From: Morinoia aosen
Taxonomy: Eukaryota; Arthropoda; Malacostraca; Amphipoda; Talitridae
Length of the DNA stretch: 64,000 nt
Assembly (NCBI GenBank): GCA_030386875.1
Contig: CM059563.1
Location: forward strand, 34,386,139 to 34,450,138
Reading direction: 5' to 3'
Shown one piece after another: positions 1 through 9,223 of this stretch. Under the pieces are notes generated by a model, which saw only the letters and a program-made list of their open reading frames with translations, had not been told where the DNA came from and did not search any database. Position 1 is the first letter of the stretch. Every line of letters starts with the position of its first letter. The position numbers were made by a program, and so were the translations under genes.

Positions 1-568
1 CTGTCTCTATCAGTCTCATCACTATTTATAACCATGACCTTACTTTTATCGGCACCAAAGTTCATCTTGAAATCTGAACTATATCCATTCACAATGTCAA
101 GCATCCTTTGTAGTTCATTACCACATTCACTAACCACAACCACATCATCAGCATACAACAAACAGCTCAGTCTCTCATTACCAACTTTCAGTCCTAGACC
201 ACTCCCTCTCAGTCGAACTGCTAATTCTTCTGTGTACAATCCAAACAACAGGGGGGACAGAGTAAAGCCCTGTCTCACTCCTCTAACACTCCTCACTTGC
301 CCTGTTTCCAAATTTCCTAACCTGTAGATAGCACTTGTGTTCTCATACCGACTCTGTACAATGTTCACTATTTTTCTGCTTAAACCAACTTTTCTCAAAA
401 TTTCAAACAGCCTAACCCGATCCACTCTGTCATACGCCTTTTCAATATCCAGGAATGCTAAATATACCTTCTTGTTATCCTTCTTCATTCGCTCAATTAT
501 TCCACTCACTACAAACAGATTATCCTCTCCGTCTATCTTGCCTAAAACCATTCTGTTCTTCTCCCAGG
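1..568 (-). pseudogene. H-family non-LTR retrotransposon, reverse transcriptase fragment
   Basis: Reading the minus strand gives the middle of a reverse transcriptase: an AYDRVDR-type motif A region, a GVRQG...LSPLLF motif B region and a LLYADDVVVV catalytic box, followed by MLDIVNGY and NFGADKSKVMVI. The fragment runs off the left edge of the window and stops at about 568, where its match to the second H copy (51,110-51,210) ends abruptly. It is useful because it is an uninterrupted reference. The pieces of H at 50,143-50,504, 45,846-45,894 and 44,880-44,964 are contiguous here, which proves that those pieces were separated by later insertions. I call the family H for convenience; it is CR1/L2/Rex-like by motif style, and the exact clade is not settled. 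Confidence 0.8.
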
Positions 569-597
569 ATCAAATTTCGAAAGCAAGTTTCATCACC

Positions 598-608
598 ATA
601 GAAAGATC
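598..608. repeat. Target-site duplication of the I-type LINE, left copy
   Basis: The 11-mer atagaaagatc occurs here and again at 6222-6232, immediately outside the two ends of the I-type element. This is the expected product of target-primed reverse transcription and fixes the element as 609-6221. Confidence 0.88.
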
Positions 609-684
609 TTACTTGTTACTTGTTGGAATATGGCGTCCCACCAGTAGAGGCCCGGGCGCCCTTGACCGCTACAGTTTCAGCAGC

Positions 685-3600
685 TCAAATGCAGGGCATC
701 TTGCCCGTGGTTGCCAAGAAAGTGGCAATTGCTTGTGCTGGGAACTTGGGGCTTATAATGGCTCCCCAGGTGACTGGCAGTCCTTCTTTGTGGCATGCTT
801 CCAACAAGCATCTTCTTTCTGCTGCATATGCTGGGCACTCCATAAACAGGTGGCGCAGATCCTCTGTTCGATTGCATCTACTGCACGTAGCAGGAGATGA
901 TTTTGTATAAAAGTGCCCATGGCTCAGCAGGCACACCCCCAGCCGGATCCTTGTCACCGCCACTTGTTGAGACCTTGAGAGATTTGGTGGTATTGTGTTG
1001 CTAATGCAAGGCTTGAAGCAGCGTAGGTGTAGAGGGAGCTTTGCCCAATTGTTTTCCCACTCTCTCCTATAGAAAAGCTTAGTTTTTTCCAGGAAATCCT
1101 TGGTGCACAGGGGAATGTCTACCTTGAGCCGTAGGTTGAGTGCTTGTTTTGCCAGCGCATCCGCAGCTTCATTCCCCTTGATGCCACAGTGGCTTGGGAC
1201 CCATTCAATTACTATTGATCCTGGAGAGAACTGTACAATCAAGTCTATGATCCACTGGATCAGGTAGTGAGGTTTGCTCTGCTGTGTGGTCAAGGCTTGG
1301 ATGGCACTTAGGGAGTCTGTGAAGATAATATGCTTATTTGGTGGCTTGGATATATATTGTAATGCAATGTAAATGGCATATAATTCTGCTGTGAAGATGC
1401 TGGAATGTTCTGGGAGCCTTGCTTTCAGTTGGAAATTACAAGAGTAAACACCACAGCCAGCAGCACCACTGCACACCGACCCATCCGTGTATATTTGATT
1501 GCAGTTGTCATACAAAGATGCGACCAGGTCCCCAAACACCATCTGCCACTGTTCATTGTTCATTTGATTTTTGTTGCAGGTCTTCAACGTTTGCTTTATT
1601 GGCAGTGTTGGTTTCTTGTAGCGCAGAGACATGGAGACTGTGGGAATATCTTTGTAGTTTACATTGTTTGTCTTAAATTCCTCCAACAGTCGTCCTGCCA
1701 CTGGGAGAGGGAGAGGTAGGCTGCTGTACAATGAGTAGGGATAGTAATTTAGCATCATCTGTCGAATTGGATGCTCCTTAATGCTCAGTGTTCTGTATGC
1801 ATAGGATACCAGTTTCATTCTGCGTCGGATTTTGAGGGGGCATAGATTGGCTTCTACTTCAAGTTTATAGGTAGGGGTGCATTTGAGTGCACCAATCATT
1901 AGTCTGGCAGCAGCATACTGTATTCGATTTAGTTTATTTAGGTTTGTTATTGCAGCAGTATCATATAAAAAGCACCCATAGTCTATTTTTGATAGGATAG
2001 TTGCATTATAAAATCGGCATAAAGTTGTATAATCTGCCCCCCACTTGTGTGCTGCAAGAATTCTCATTATCCGTAACTCTTTCTGGCAACGGTTTGTAAG
2101 GTAGGTGATATGATGGGACCAGTTTAGGGCATGGTCAAAAACCATTCCCAAGAATTTTGTTTTTACCACAGTTTGGATTGGCTGGTTTGCTAGGATCAAT
2201 GGCTGATCAAACTGTGTTTTCTTTTTAGCAAAGAGCATTGCTTGAGATTTAGTAGGAGAGAAGGTTAATCCCCACTTTTGGGACCACCTGTCTATGCTGA
2301 ACATGACCTCTTGCAGTATTGCATGGGAATCACGTAGGGTAGGCTGCCTTGTCCATATAGCAATGTCATCTGCATACATAGAGTGTGAGAAGTTTGCCTG
2401 GTTGTTTGTGAATAAATCATTTATGTAAATTGAGAAGAGAATGGGACTGAGAACGGATCCTTGAGGTAGACCATATTTTACTGGCTTTGGGGTGGAGGAT
2501 TTACTGTTGATTCTCACTGTAATATTTCTATCTTTGATGAAATCTTCTATAAATGCAGCCATGTTGCCAGACAAGCCTGCTTCTCGGAGTTTGTATAGTA
2601 AGCCTTGGTGCCAGACACTGTCAAAGGCCCTGGATATGTCCAGGAATACTGCAGCGCAAGAATTTCCTGTGAGGAAGCTTTCTCTGACAGTGCTCTCCAA
2701 TCTGGTTAATGCATCCATGGTGCTGTGACCCGCCCTGAAACCACTCTGTGCAGCATCAAAGAATGAGGTTCTTTCCAGGTATGTCTGTAGACGTTTAACA
2801 ATCATTTTTTCTATTATTTTGCATAAACAGTTGGTCAAGGTGATTGGTCGGTAAGAATCAAGAGAGGTTGCAATTTTCCCTGGCTTCAAGATGGGTATTA
2901 CTATCCCTTCACGCCATTGTTTTGGGAAACCGTTTGTGAATATAAAATTGTAAAATTTAAGCAGGGCATATAGTTGTTCAGTTTCCAGATGTTTGAGGAA
3001 TACAAATGGTATACGGTCTGCACCTGGACAGCTGGAGTGCGATGATTGTATGGCTGTCTGCAATTCTGCCATGGTGAAAGGGTGGTTGTACCATGGTTGC
3101 CCACATCTTTGGAAAGGAGAGTTATTTTGTTCTATTGATCTTTGGAATGTTAAAAAATTTACATCATCAGAAATTGCATTTTGCTCTGAAAAATGTTCTG
3201 CGAATGCATTGGCTATCTCTGATGGGTCAGCTAAAGTTACATTGTCTTTAATAATTATGATTGCTCTTTTTTGATTTCCGGTAGAGATTGAACGGATTCT
3301 TTCCCAAACTTTTGCAGTTGGGGTTTGTGCATTAATAGATGTCAGGAATGCCGCCCATGACTCCCGTTTTGCCTCCAGGACCGCCTTTCTGAAAAGAGCT
3401 CTCATCTTCTTGTACTGGATCCAGTAGTCTATGTTGCCTAGATGGTTGCGGTACTGTGTTAGGGCCCTGTTTTTCTTTCGTTTAGCAGCTGCACATTCTT
3501 TATTCCACCAAGGCAGACGTCTTCTGTTTAACGCGTTTGATGTTGTTTTCACATGTTCATTGGCTGCCATTATAAGAGTCTCTACTACTGAGGAGCATGC

Positions 3601-4365
3601 ATTATCAGGTGTACCAAACGTTGTAGGGATGTGGATAGCCTTCCTGAATGATTCCCAGTCTGCTGATTTTATTTTCCAGAAGAGTATCCTGTCAGTGTCC
3701 CATTCTACTGATGTGCTTATCAGGATTGGGAAATGGTCACTAGTGTATGGGTGAGGCATTGGGTACCAGTGAAACTTAGGAGCAATAGATGGTGCAACAA
3801 TTGATAGGTCCAGGTGGCTGAAGCTCCCACTGCTGGTCAGGAATGTAGGCTCACCATTATTAAGCAGACATAGATTTGAGGCCTCTAACCATTGATTCAA
3901 GAAGGCGCCCCTTGTATCCTCCGCAGATGAGCCCCATGAAGGGTGGTGAGCATTAGCATCAGTACAGATTAAATATGGCTTTGGGAGCTTATTCACCAGC
4001 AAGGGTAGTTCTGCTATAAGGATGTCATTTGATAGGTTGGGAGGTATGTAAATGTTGCAGATGGTAACACAAAGACCCGGTAGGTAGATTTGACTGGCAC
4101 ATGCCTCCAAAGGAGTTTGGAGATGTACTGGGTTATGTGGTATGTTTGTGCGGACATGAATAGTTACACCTCCTCCACTTTGATTAGCTCTGTCTCTACG
4201 TACTGCTGGAATTCCATACCCAGATAGCTTAGCCTCTATGTTGGGCTTTAGAAAAGTTTCCTGCAAACATATCACATCTGCTTGGCATTCACTCAGGAGG
4301 GTTTTCAGAAAAGGCACTCTAGTTTTATAGCTTCTGATATTCCACTGTAGTATTTTGACACTCAT
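685..4365 (-). CDS. I-type LINE ORF2: endonuclease, reverse transcriptase, RNase H
   Basis: This 1226-residue polyprotein nicks target DNA and copies the element RNA there. Residues 1 to about 230 form an APE-like endonuclease: QWNIRS, LQETFL, the TDANAHHPSWG block and SDHFPIL. The reverse transcriptase lies at about 440-730, with YRPITL, QSGFRAGHS, FLDISRAFDSVW, LPQGSVLSPILF and the catalytic YADD near residue 663. RNase H spans about 954-1090, with IYTDGS, the FTAELYAI glutamate, FTDSLSAI and SHCGIKGNEAAD. A CX2C...HX4C finger (CSRCN...HLFMEC) is near 1160-1180. All catalytic residues visible in the four blocks are present and the frame is open throughout. The start ATG at 4365 overlaps the ORF1 stop in the sequence ATGA, which suggests stop-restart translation. 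Confidence 0.93.
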   Translation of the reverse strand: MSVKILQWNIRSYKTRVPFLKTLLSECQADVICLQETFLKPNIEAKLSGYGIPAVRRDRANQSGGGVTIHVRTNIPHNPVHLQTPLEACASQIYLPGLCVTICNIYIPPNLSNDILIAELPLLVNKLPKPYLICTDANAHHPSWGSSAEDTRGAFLNQWLEASNLCLLNNGEPTFLTSSGSFSHLDLSIVAPSIAPKFHWYPMPHPYTSDHFPILISTSVEWDTDRILFWKIKSADWESFRKAIHIPTTFGTPDNACSSVVETLIMAANEHVKTTSNALNRRRLPWWNKECAAAKRKKNRALTQYRNHLGNIDYWIQYKKMRALFRKAVLEAKRESWAAFLTSINAQTPTAKVWERIRSISTGNQKRAIIIIKDNVTLADPSEIANAFAEHFSEQNAISDDVNFLTFQRSIEQNNSPFQRCGQPWYNHPFTMAELQTAIQSSHSSCPGADRIPFVFLKHLETEQLYALLKFYNFIFTNGFPKQWREGIVIPILKPGKIATSLDSYRPITLTNCLCKIIEKMIVKRLQTYLERTSFFDAAQSGFRAGHSTMDALTRLESTVRESFLTGNSCAAVFLDISRAFDSVWHQGLLYKLREAGLSGNMAAFIEDFIKDRNITVRINSKSSTPKPVKYGLPQGSVLSPILFSIYINDLFTNNQANFSHSMYADDIAIWTRQPTLRDSHAILQEVMFSIDRWSQKWGLTFSPTKSQAMLFAKKKTQFDQPLILANQPIQTVVKTKFLGMVFDHALNWSHHITYLTNRCQKELRIMRILAAHKWGADYTTLCRFYNATILSKIDYGCFLYDTAAITNLNKLNRIQYAAARLMIGALKCTPTYKLEVEANLCPLKIRRRMKLVSYAYRTLSIKEHPIRQMMLNYYPYSLYSSLPLPLPVAGRLLEEFKTNNVNYKDIPTVSMSLRYKKPTLPIKQTLKTCNKNQMNNEQWQMVFGDLVASLYDNCNQIYTDGSVCSGAAGCGVYSCNFQLKARLPEHSSIFTAELYAIYIALQYISKPPNKHIIFTDSLSAIQALTTQQSKPHYLIQWIIDLIVQFSPGSIVIEWVPSHCGIKGNEAADALAKQALNLRLKVDIPLCTKDFLEKTKLFYRREWENNWAKLPLHLRCFKPCISNTIPPNLSRSQQVAVTRIRLGVCLLSHGHFYTKSSPATCSRCNRTEDLRHLFMECPAYAAERRCLLEACHKEGLPVTWGAIISPKFPAQAIATFLATTGKMPCI

Positions 4366-6134
4366 TGTGAGGTATTAGCAGAGGACAGACTCAAATTCTG
4401 TATAAAGTTGTTCATGGTTGTTTCAATATTTAATGCTTGTCCAATTTCTACAAAACATTCAATCTTTTCTGTCAGTTGAGTGGCCATGCATAGTTTCATT
4501 AATATTGGTAATAGTTTTGTAAGGTACATGATTATTTCACTATTCGCTGGGGTTAAACTGTTGGTTGATCTTGTACTGGTGGCACTTCTTACCTCAGAGC
4601 AGGATACACATTGACTTGGGCACTGGGATGCAATGGTCTGTGATGCAGTTGTACCATCATTGTAGTGAGCTGGCTGGTTGTGTAGTTCTGCCAGAGTGGG
4701 TGTGGGTAGCGAGAGAGAGGTGTATTCTGAGAGGCTCTCCTTGTTGCGGCAGGAGTTATGTTGGGCTTGGGTGATCCAAGCTGATTCTTGAGAGGAGGGA
4801 GTATCATTCAAAAGAGTCGATTTGTTACTTTTGGTTGGAGTTGGGCACATTTTGCTTCTTGGTAAAGGGGGAAACTGTGTTGACGATGCACCGTTGTAGC
4901 TGTGCTGGAGGTGATTATTGTTTTCTTTTCTCATTGCAGTTGTGGCAGGGTTAGGTGTCTTAGGTTCTTCAGAGGCATTGTTTGCTGTTCTTACTCTTGC
5001 TCTAGCTTCTGCAAAGCTTAGGTTTTCCTCAGCAACAAGTAAGCATGCTTTATTTTCTGCTATATAGTGTGGGCATAGTTTGGAGATGGCTGAGTGCGGT
5101 CCTCTGCAGTTTGGGCATGTTGGCATGGCTTCTACAGAGGAACATTCTGCGTAGGTATGGCCTTTTTTCCCACAGTGCCCACATGTACTGCTTGTGCTGG
5201 TACATTTCTGCCGAGAGTGACCGTACTTGCAGCAATTGCCACATCTAAGAGGGCTGGGTATGAATTTATCAATTTTATAGCTAGTATATCCAATTTTTAT
5301 TTTCTCTGGTGGGGTTGGGCTCATAAATGTGAGCACATAGAGAGGTAGATGGGCTTTGTTTGGGTCTGCAAGCATTTTCCTTATAGCAACTACTTTTAAT
5401 GGTTTCAAGTACATAAGCAGGTCTTCCAGTGTGTCTTCCATGAATTCAGGGGCCCATATCTTGCCATATGAGAGTTGACTGGTCCAAGCAACAGATGCAG
5501 AAATTGGGATGTTATCTTGGTTGATTTGAATTCCTTTGGCTTTCAGGAGTGTAAGTACTTGTTTATGATTTTTAGTTGTTATTATTAGGCTTCCAGATTT
5601 TTTGTGCTCAATTTTTTCTACTGGTCCACAGAGCAGGTCTACTGCTTTGCCTATTTTGATGGGGTTTATCCTGGCTAGGTTGGATGAGCCAGAAGAACAG
5701 TGAATTATTATTTGCCTTGTATTTTCAGGGATGTTTTCCAAATCTATGTCACTATTCAGGTTCAGGCTTGCTGATTTGCTTAGGGTCGCATCATGTTTAT
5801 CTTTTCCAGTGTTAGTTGCAACAGTTGGGGCCTGCGCAGATTGTAGAGATTCGTCATCAGAGTCAGATATTATTCCACTGCCAATTGAAATGGACTCGAG
5901 CAATTCTTCCTCGTGCTCTTCGTAGGTGCTGGCTGAGACTGGGGTTTTTGTCGGTCGATGGTCCGGGTCGTGTTCTTCCGCTTTCCTTTTTGTTGAGCTT
6001 CTTTCCAATATGGGAGGAGCAGTGGAAGGAGTTTGGCTTTTCGCTTTTTTCTTCCCAACAGCTCGGCAAGGCGCAGTGGAGCTTCCCCCACTTTTTCCCG
6101 GTGTGCCTGGTCCCGGCTTCATTGTCGAAACCAC
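4362..6134 (-). CDS. I-type LINE ORF1: gag-like RNA-binding protein
   Basis: This 590-residue protein probably coats the element RNA and forms the ribonucleoprotein. The N-terminal 130 residues are basic, then acidic and Ser-rich (low complexity). A central region (about 138-290) resembles the folded domain that precedes the knuckles in other I-type ORF1 proteins. Three zinc knuckles follow: CGNCCKYGHSRQKC at about 297-310, CGHCGKKGHTYAEC at about 316-329, and a C-X2-C-X4-H-X5-C variant, CPNCRGPHSAISKLC, near 341-355. The C-terminal 200 residues are Ser/Thr-rich and probably disordered. The ORF starts 87 bp from the mapped 5' end of the element, so the leader is short and must contain an internal promoter if the element is transcribed. 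The reading frame is intact. Confidence 0.88.
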   Translation of the reverse strand: MVSTMKPGPGTPGKSGGSSTAPCRAVGKKKAKSQTPSTAPPILERSSTKRKAEEHDPDHRPTKTPVSASTYEEHEEELLESISIGSGIISDSDDESLQSAQAPTVATNTGKDKHDATLSKSASLNLNSDIDLENIPENTRQIIIHCSSGSSNLARINPIKIGKAVDLLCGPVEKIEHKKSGSLIITTKNHKQVLTLLKAKGIQINQDNIPISASVAWTSQLSYGKIWAPEFMEDTLEDLLMYLKPLKVVAIRKMLADPNKAHLPLYVLTFMSPTPPEKIKIGYTSYKIDKFIPSPLRCGNCCKYGHSRQKCTSTSSTCGHCGKKGHTYAECSSVEAMPTCPNCRGPHSAISKLCPHYIAENKACLLVAEENLSFAEARARVRTANNASEEPKTPNPATTAMRKENNNHLQHSYNGASSTQFPPLPRSKMCPTPTKSNKSTLLNDTPSSQESAWITQAQHNSCRNKESLSEYTSLSLPTPTLAELHNQPAHYNDGTTASQTIASQCPSQCVSCSEVRSATSTRSTNSLTPANSEIIMYLTKLLPILMKLCMATQLTEKIECFVEIGQALNIETTMNNFIQNLSLSSANTSQ

Positions 6135-6232
6135 CGCTCACCACTCTTTATTTCTGTTAATCACTTCACACTCACTACGATAGTCACACGTCTTTACGCA
6201 ACCACTGTCACAAGCGATCTGATAGAAAGATC

Positions 6233-6865
6233 CTAGTCATTCAATCCGTAACTCCGTATTCTTTGCAAATTTGTTCATATTGTCTCAGTTAATTTGTGTG
6301 AAATGACTAATTTGAATGAATCTTTTATTCCGTTTTAAATTTAATTTTTATGGGTATAAAACTAATGAGGCAATCAGAATTTTATTGGAATAAGTGGGAG
6401 AGGTGATTAAAAAAGCATGTCGCATGTCATGCTGAATTAATGGAAGATATATGTGATTTTTTAGTGTTTTGAGCTCTTCCTAGAGTATTTAATCCTGATT
6501 GCAAATGCATTTTACTTATCAGCTAGCTATTTCTGGAATCAAAACTTGCACCCACCGAATGAACCACAAAACCACCCGGGAAAAAACAGTAATTTTTGAA
6601 CTATGGAAAGTATAAACTTGAAATTAAAACCAAATTAAAGGTCATAACGGGTGCAACAATTTTATGTACGGTAAAAAATACGGTCTATTTTCTATTTCCA
6701 CGAGGAGCAAACTAAAATTCACTTTGAGCAATTTTAATTTCGCGAGGATCAAATCAAAATTCATATGGATCAAATCAACTTGTAATTGGCATAGTAATCG
6801 ATTTCCTTTTCTCACAAATATGCCTCTAAAATTCACACAAGTCAATTCACACAAGTCAGGTCAAA
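6233..6865. other. AT-rich stretch without a recognised feature
   Basis: No convincing ORF or repeat is visible, except short TTAA-rich stretches. Near 6829-6860 a 'ctaaaattcacacaagtca' motif resembles 8971-8990 in the LTR-X region, which hints at an old LTR-X remnant here. Confidence 0.4.
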
Positions 6866-6969
6866 TATTGAATAAAAAACATTGGCTCTCTCAGAAGGAA
6901 GAAAAGGAGGATGAAGCTTCATTCTAACTGAAAAAGTAATTAAATCCTTTAAATTTTACTTTTTACTAA
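6866..6969. repeat. 104-bp direct repeat, copy 1
   Basis: This 104-bp segment recurs at 8411-8514 with about one difference. Copy 1 lies 58 bp outside the left end of the hAT element. Copy 2 lies inside its right end, just after the transposase fragment. Copy 1 may be the remnant of a second hAT copy. Confidence 0.85.
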
Positions 6970-7799
6970 AGTAAAGCCAATTTTCGGTGGCTGTAGGCAG
7001 ACGGCCTCAGACACCGAGATGGGGCTCCAGGGCTGCCGAAATTGGTAGGTTCGTAGAAATTTGGTACGATTTGCTCCAAATGTCTCTTTGTTATACATTT
7101 GGTACGACGGTAGCCTAAAGTGCCGAATTTTGGTACGTTTTAAAGATTTGTATAATTCATTTAAGAAATTTTGCCCTACCAAGAAATACTACCTTTACTT
7201 TTAAGAGCTACAAAACTTCTCATGCAAATGAGAGGTAAATTAAACAGAATATGTTTGAGAATATCAGCAAATCTACAAGCCCCCGTAGCAAAAACGTATT
7301 TTGCTTTCCTCGCTTACATTTTACCATTCGTAAATAAGCTCAATTTCAAATTCCAAGCTGAGATATTCAGAATTCATTCATTAAAGAATTCTTTTGAGCT
7401 GGAATGAAATTGTTATAAACTACTTCATTAAAATGATTTGTTGATTTCGAATGACATTAGCAAGATAAATATTGGCACCCACTCAAACTATGTCAATATA
7501 AATTAGGTATATTTTGGGATACAGCTGCAAAAAAGCATTTTTCTGAAAAATGTCACCATAATTTAAAAAAAAATAAAAGAGTTTTGGTTGAAAGTTCTCA
7601 ACTTGTTGGTATGTCTAACAAAAAAAAATTATTCAGAGTTTCCTGTCTTACGGTGTGTTCAGCAAGTTGGAACTATCGGAAACATTAGATCCAGTCGGTG
7701 TATAGGAAGGTAAATGTAAATCAATAATATCACTGGCAAAACAATCCTCCAATCTCGTGAAAGAAGAGCGGGATGACAGAATTAACATGGAGTTGCGAG

Positions 7800-8095
7800 A
7801 ATAATAATAATAATAATAATGCAGGCATCTACAGATGCTTTATTTCCAATTCAAGCCTGATACATATCACCTTGTACATTGGATTTTCAAATGCCTTATA
7901 TCTAACGCCAGGACGCCATGACGCTTTCCCCCGGTCAAGACCGGTACCCTTTTCAGCCACCTGGGTAGAGTGGAGTATTGTGCTTGGAATTTTTCCCCTA
8001 TACCCAACAGAGAAAATCGCCACCAGCGCCGGGACTCGAACCCGGTTTGCCCGCACGGAGGCGGGTCCGAAAGTCGCACGGCTATGACGAGCCTT
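7800..8095 (-). mobile_element. tRNA-derived SINE
   Basis: On the minus strand a tRNA-like head comes first. An A-box-like stretch lies within about 8072-8092 and a clear B box, GGTTCGAGTCC, lies at about 8030-8043. About 200 bp of unrelated body follow, and the tail is a run of TTA units (7800-7820). This head-body-simple-tail structure is typical of SINEs transcribed by RNA polymerase III. It is inserted inside the hAT element. I could not find a clean TSD. Confidence 0.82.
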
Positions 8096-8203
8096 AACAT
8101 AAACGCATTAACTGTCTGTTCAAGATGCTCTTTTCAAAACAGAAAAAGTGCCTGAAAAATTCTGATAAGCAGCATAGCAAAACAAGTGTGGCGTTCAGTA
8201 CAG

Positions 8204-8400
8204 ATACCGGCTGCTCCACGAGTTCACGATGCAGCTTTTGTCACCGCTACATTCTTCTGCTGAAGCTGAGAGGATTTTTTCAACCCTTAAAGAAACAAAA
8301 AAAAACAGAATTCATGAAAAGCAGCAACACTAAACGCATTAACGCGATCAAAATCAATATTAGAGGACATGGTTGCACGAAATGGAAGTCATTATGGGAG
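8204..8400 (+). pseudogene. hAT transposase C-terminal dimerisation remnant
   Basis: The plus-strand frame around 8247-8290 reads HSSAEAERIFSTL, which matches the conserved SSA..ER.FS core of the hAT C-terminal dimerisation domain. A broken continuation follows, with stops. No catalytic DDE region is visible, so this is the only protein trace left in the element. Confidence 0.72.
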
Positions 8401-8410
8401 ATTAGTCAAC

Positions 8411-8514
8411 TATTGAATAAAAAACATTGGCTCTCTCAGAAGGAAGAAAAGGAGGATGAAGCTTCATTCTAACTGAAAAAGTAATTAAATCCTTTAAATT
8501 TTACTTCTTACTAA
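8411..8514. repeat. 104-bp direct repeat, copy 2
   Basis: This is the partner of 6866-6969. It lies within the right end of the hAT element. Confidence 0.85.
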
Positions 8515-8613
8515 GAGTTAAATAGATTTGGTACGTTTTAATCTTTTTTGGTACGTTTTCATGGAGCTTTTGGTACGATCAGCCGAAAAAATTTCGGCAG
8601 CCCTGTGGGGCTC

Positions 8614-8939
8614 AGTTCGCAAGTGGCACTCGGCGGGGAAAGGTGCAGCATATCCTTGCTGCGTTCAAGGAATACTTCCCCAATATGCCGAGCTCATGCA
8701 TTATACACAAGTGCAATTACTTTCAAAAAAGATTCAGACATAAGTTTTCACGTGAACGTACAGAAATTTCATGAATTGCAAACGGTGTTCAGTCCCTGAT
8801 GTTGTTGGTGGCGGTACCCCTCCACTGCCACACCACCTCCACAACTGGGGCCAAATGCAGGGTGGGCGGGGCTTGGGACGGCAGAAGTGGCTTCACTCGT
8901 TTGACTGGCAAAAGATAGCGATGCCGGTTCCATGTATCC
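8614..8939. other. Unassigned stretch between hAT and the LTR-X cluster
   Basis: No ORF or repeat that I recognise. It may include the degraded U3 part of the plus-strand LTR-X copy that becomes recognisable from about 8940. Confidence 0.35.
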
Positions 8940-9223
8940 AACTTCCTAGTTCAGTTGATTCGCAGGGGCCCTAAAATTCATACAAGTCATTTCCCAGCAA
9001 GCCTCCTGACTGCAGCGGCTTACACACGTCTTCCAGCGAGCCTCCTTACTGCAGCGGCTCACACAAGTCTTACAGTGAGCCTCCTCAAAGCAGCGGCTCG
9101 CACAAGTCTTCTCCCTGCTACTCTCCTCGCAGCAGGCCACCCACAGCGACTCGCTACGCAGAAGTTCTCTCCCAACAACTCTGATTATCACTACAAGTCT
9201 CGGCCGCTCCGCAAGCAGTACTG

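Larger units (their letters stand above)
609..6221 (-). mobile_element. Complete I-type non-LTR retrotransposon (5.6 kb)
   Basis: This full-length LINE on the minus strand is bounded by a perfect 11-bp duplication. It has a short 5' leader (6135-6221), ORF1 with three zinc knuckles, and ORF2 with endonuclease, reverse transcriptase, RNase H and a terminal CCHC finger. Its 3' end has no poly(A); instead it ends in two tandem copies of ACAAGTA plus A (609-623 on the complement). Simple terminal repeats of that kind are known for the I superclade (TAA repeats in the Drosophila I factor). The RNase H domain also supports an I-like clade (I, Nimb, Loner or Outcast); I cannot choose between them. 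Neither ORF shows a frameshift or stop, so the copy may be autonomous. It landed about 30 bp from the H fragment. Confidence 0.88.
7028..8605 (+). mobile_element. Defective hAT-superfamily DNA transposon
   Basis: The ends are a perfect 16-bp inverted repeat, CAGGGCTGCCGAAATT at 7028 and its complement ending at 8605. The element is flanked by an exact 8-bp duplication, tggggctc (7020-7027 and 8606-8613). CAGGG ends and an 8-bp duplication are diagnostic of hAT. Subterminal ttggtacg motifs are repeated near both ends, as expected for transposase-binding sites. The only coding trace is a short piece of the C-terminal dimerisation domain near 8247, so the element is non-autonomous. A tRNA-derived SINE (about 7800-8095) sits inside; without it the element is about 1.28 kb. 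Confidence 0.9.

Noticed and set aside
337..900. Long plus-strand ORF across 337-900
   Set aside because: It spans the boundary of two elements and mirrors minus-strand RT coding; no protein motif in this frame.
8020..8095. tRNA gene
   Set aside because: The A- and B-box region continues into a body and TTA tail, so it is the head of a SINE. A full cloverleaf could not be drawn with confidence.
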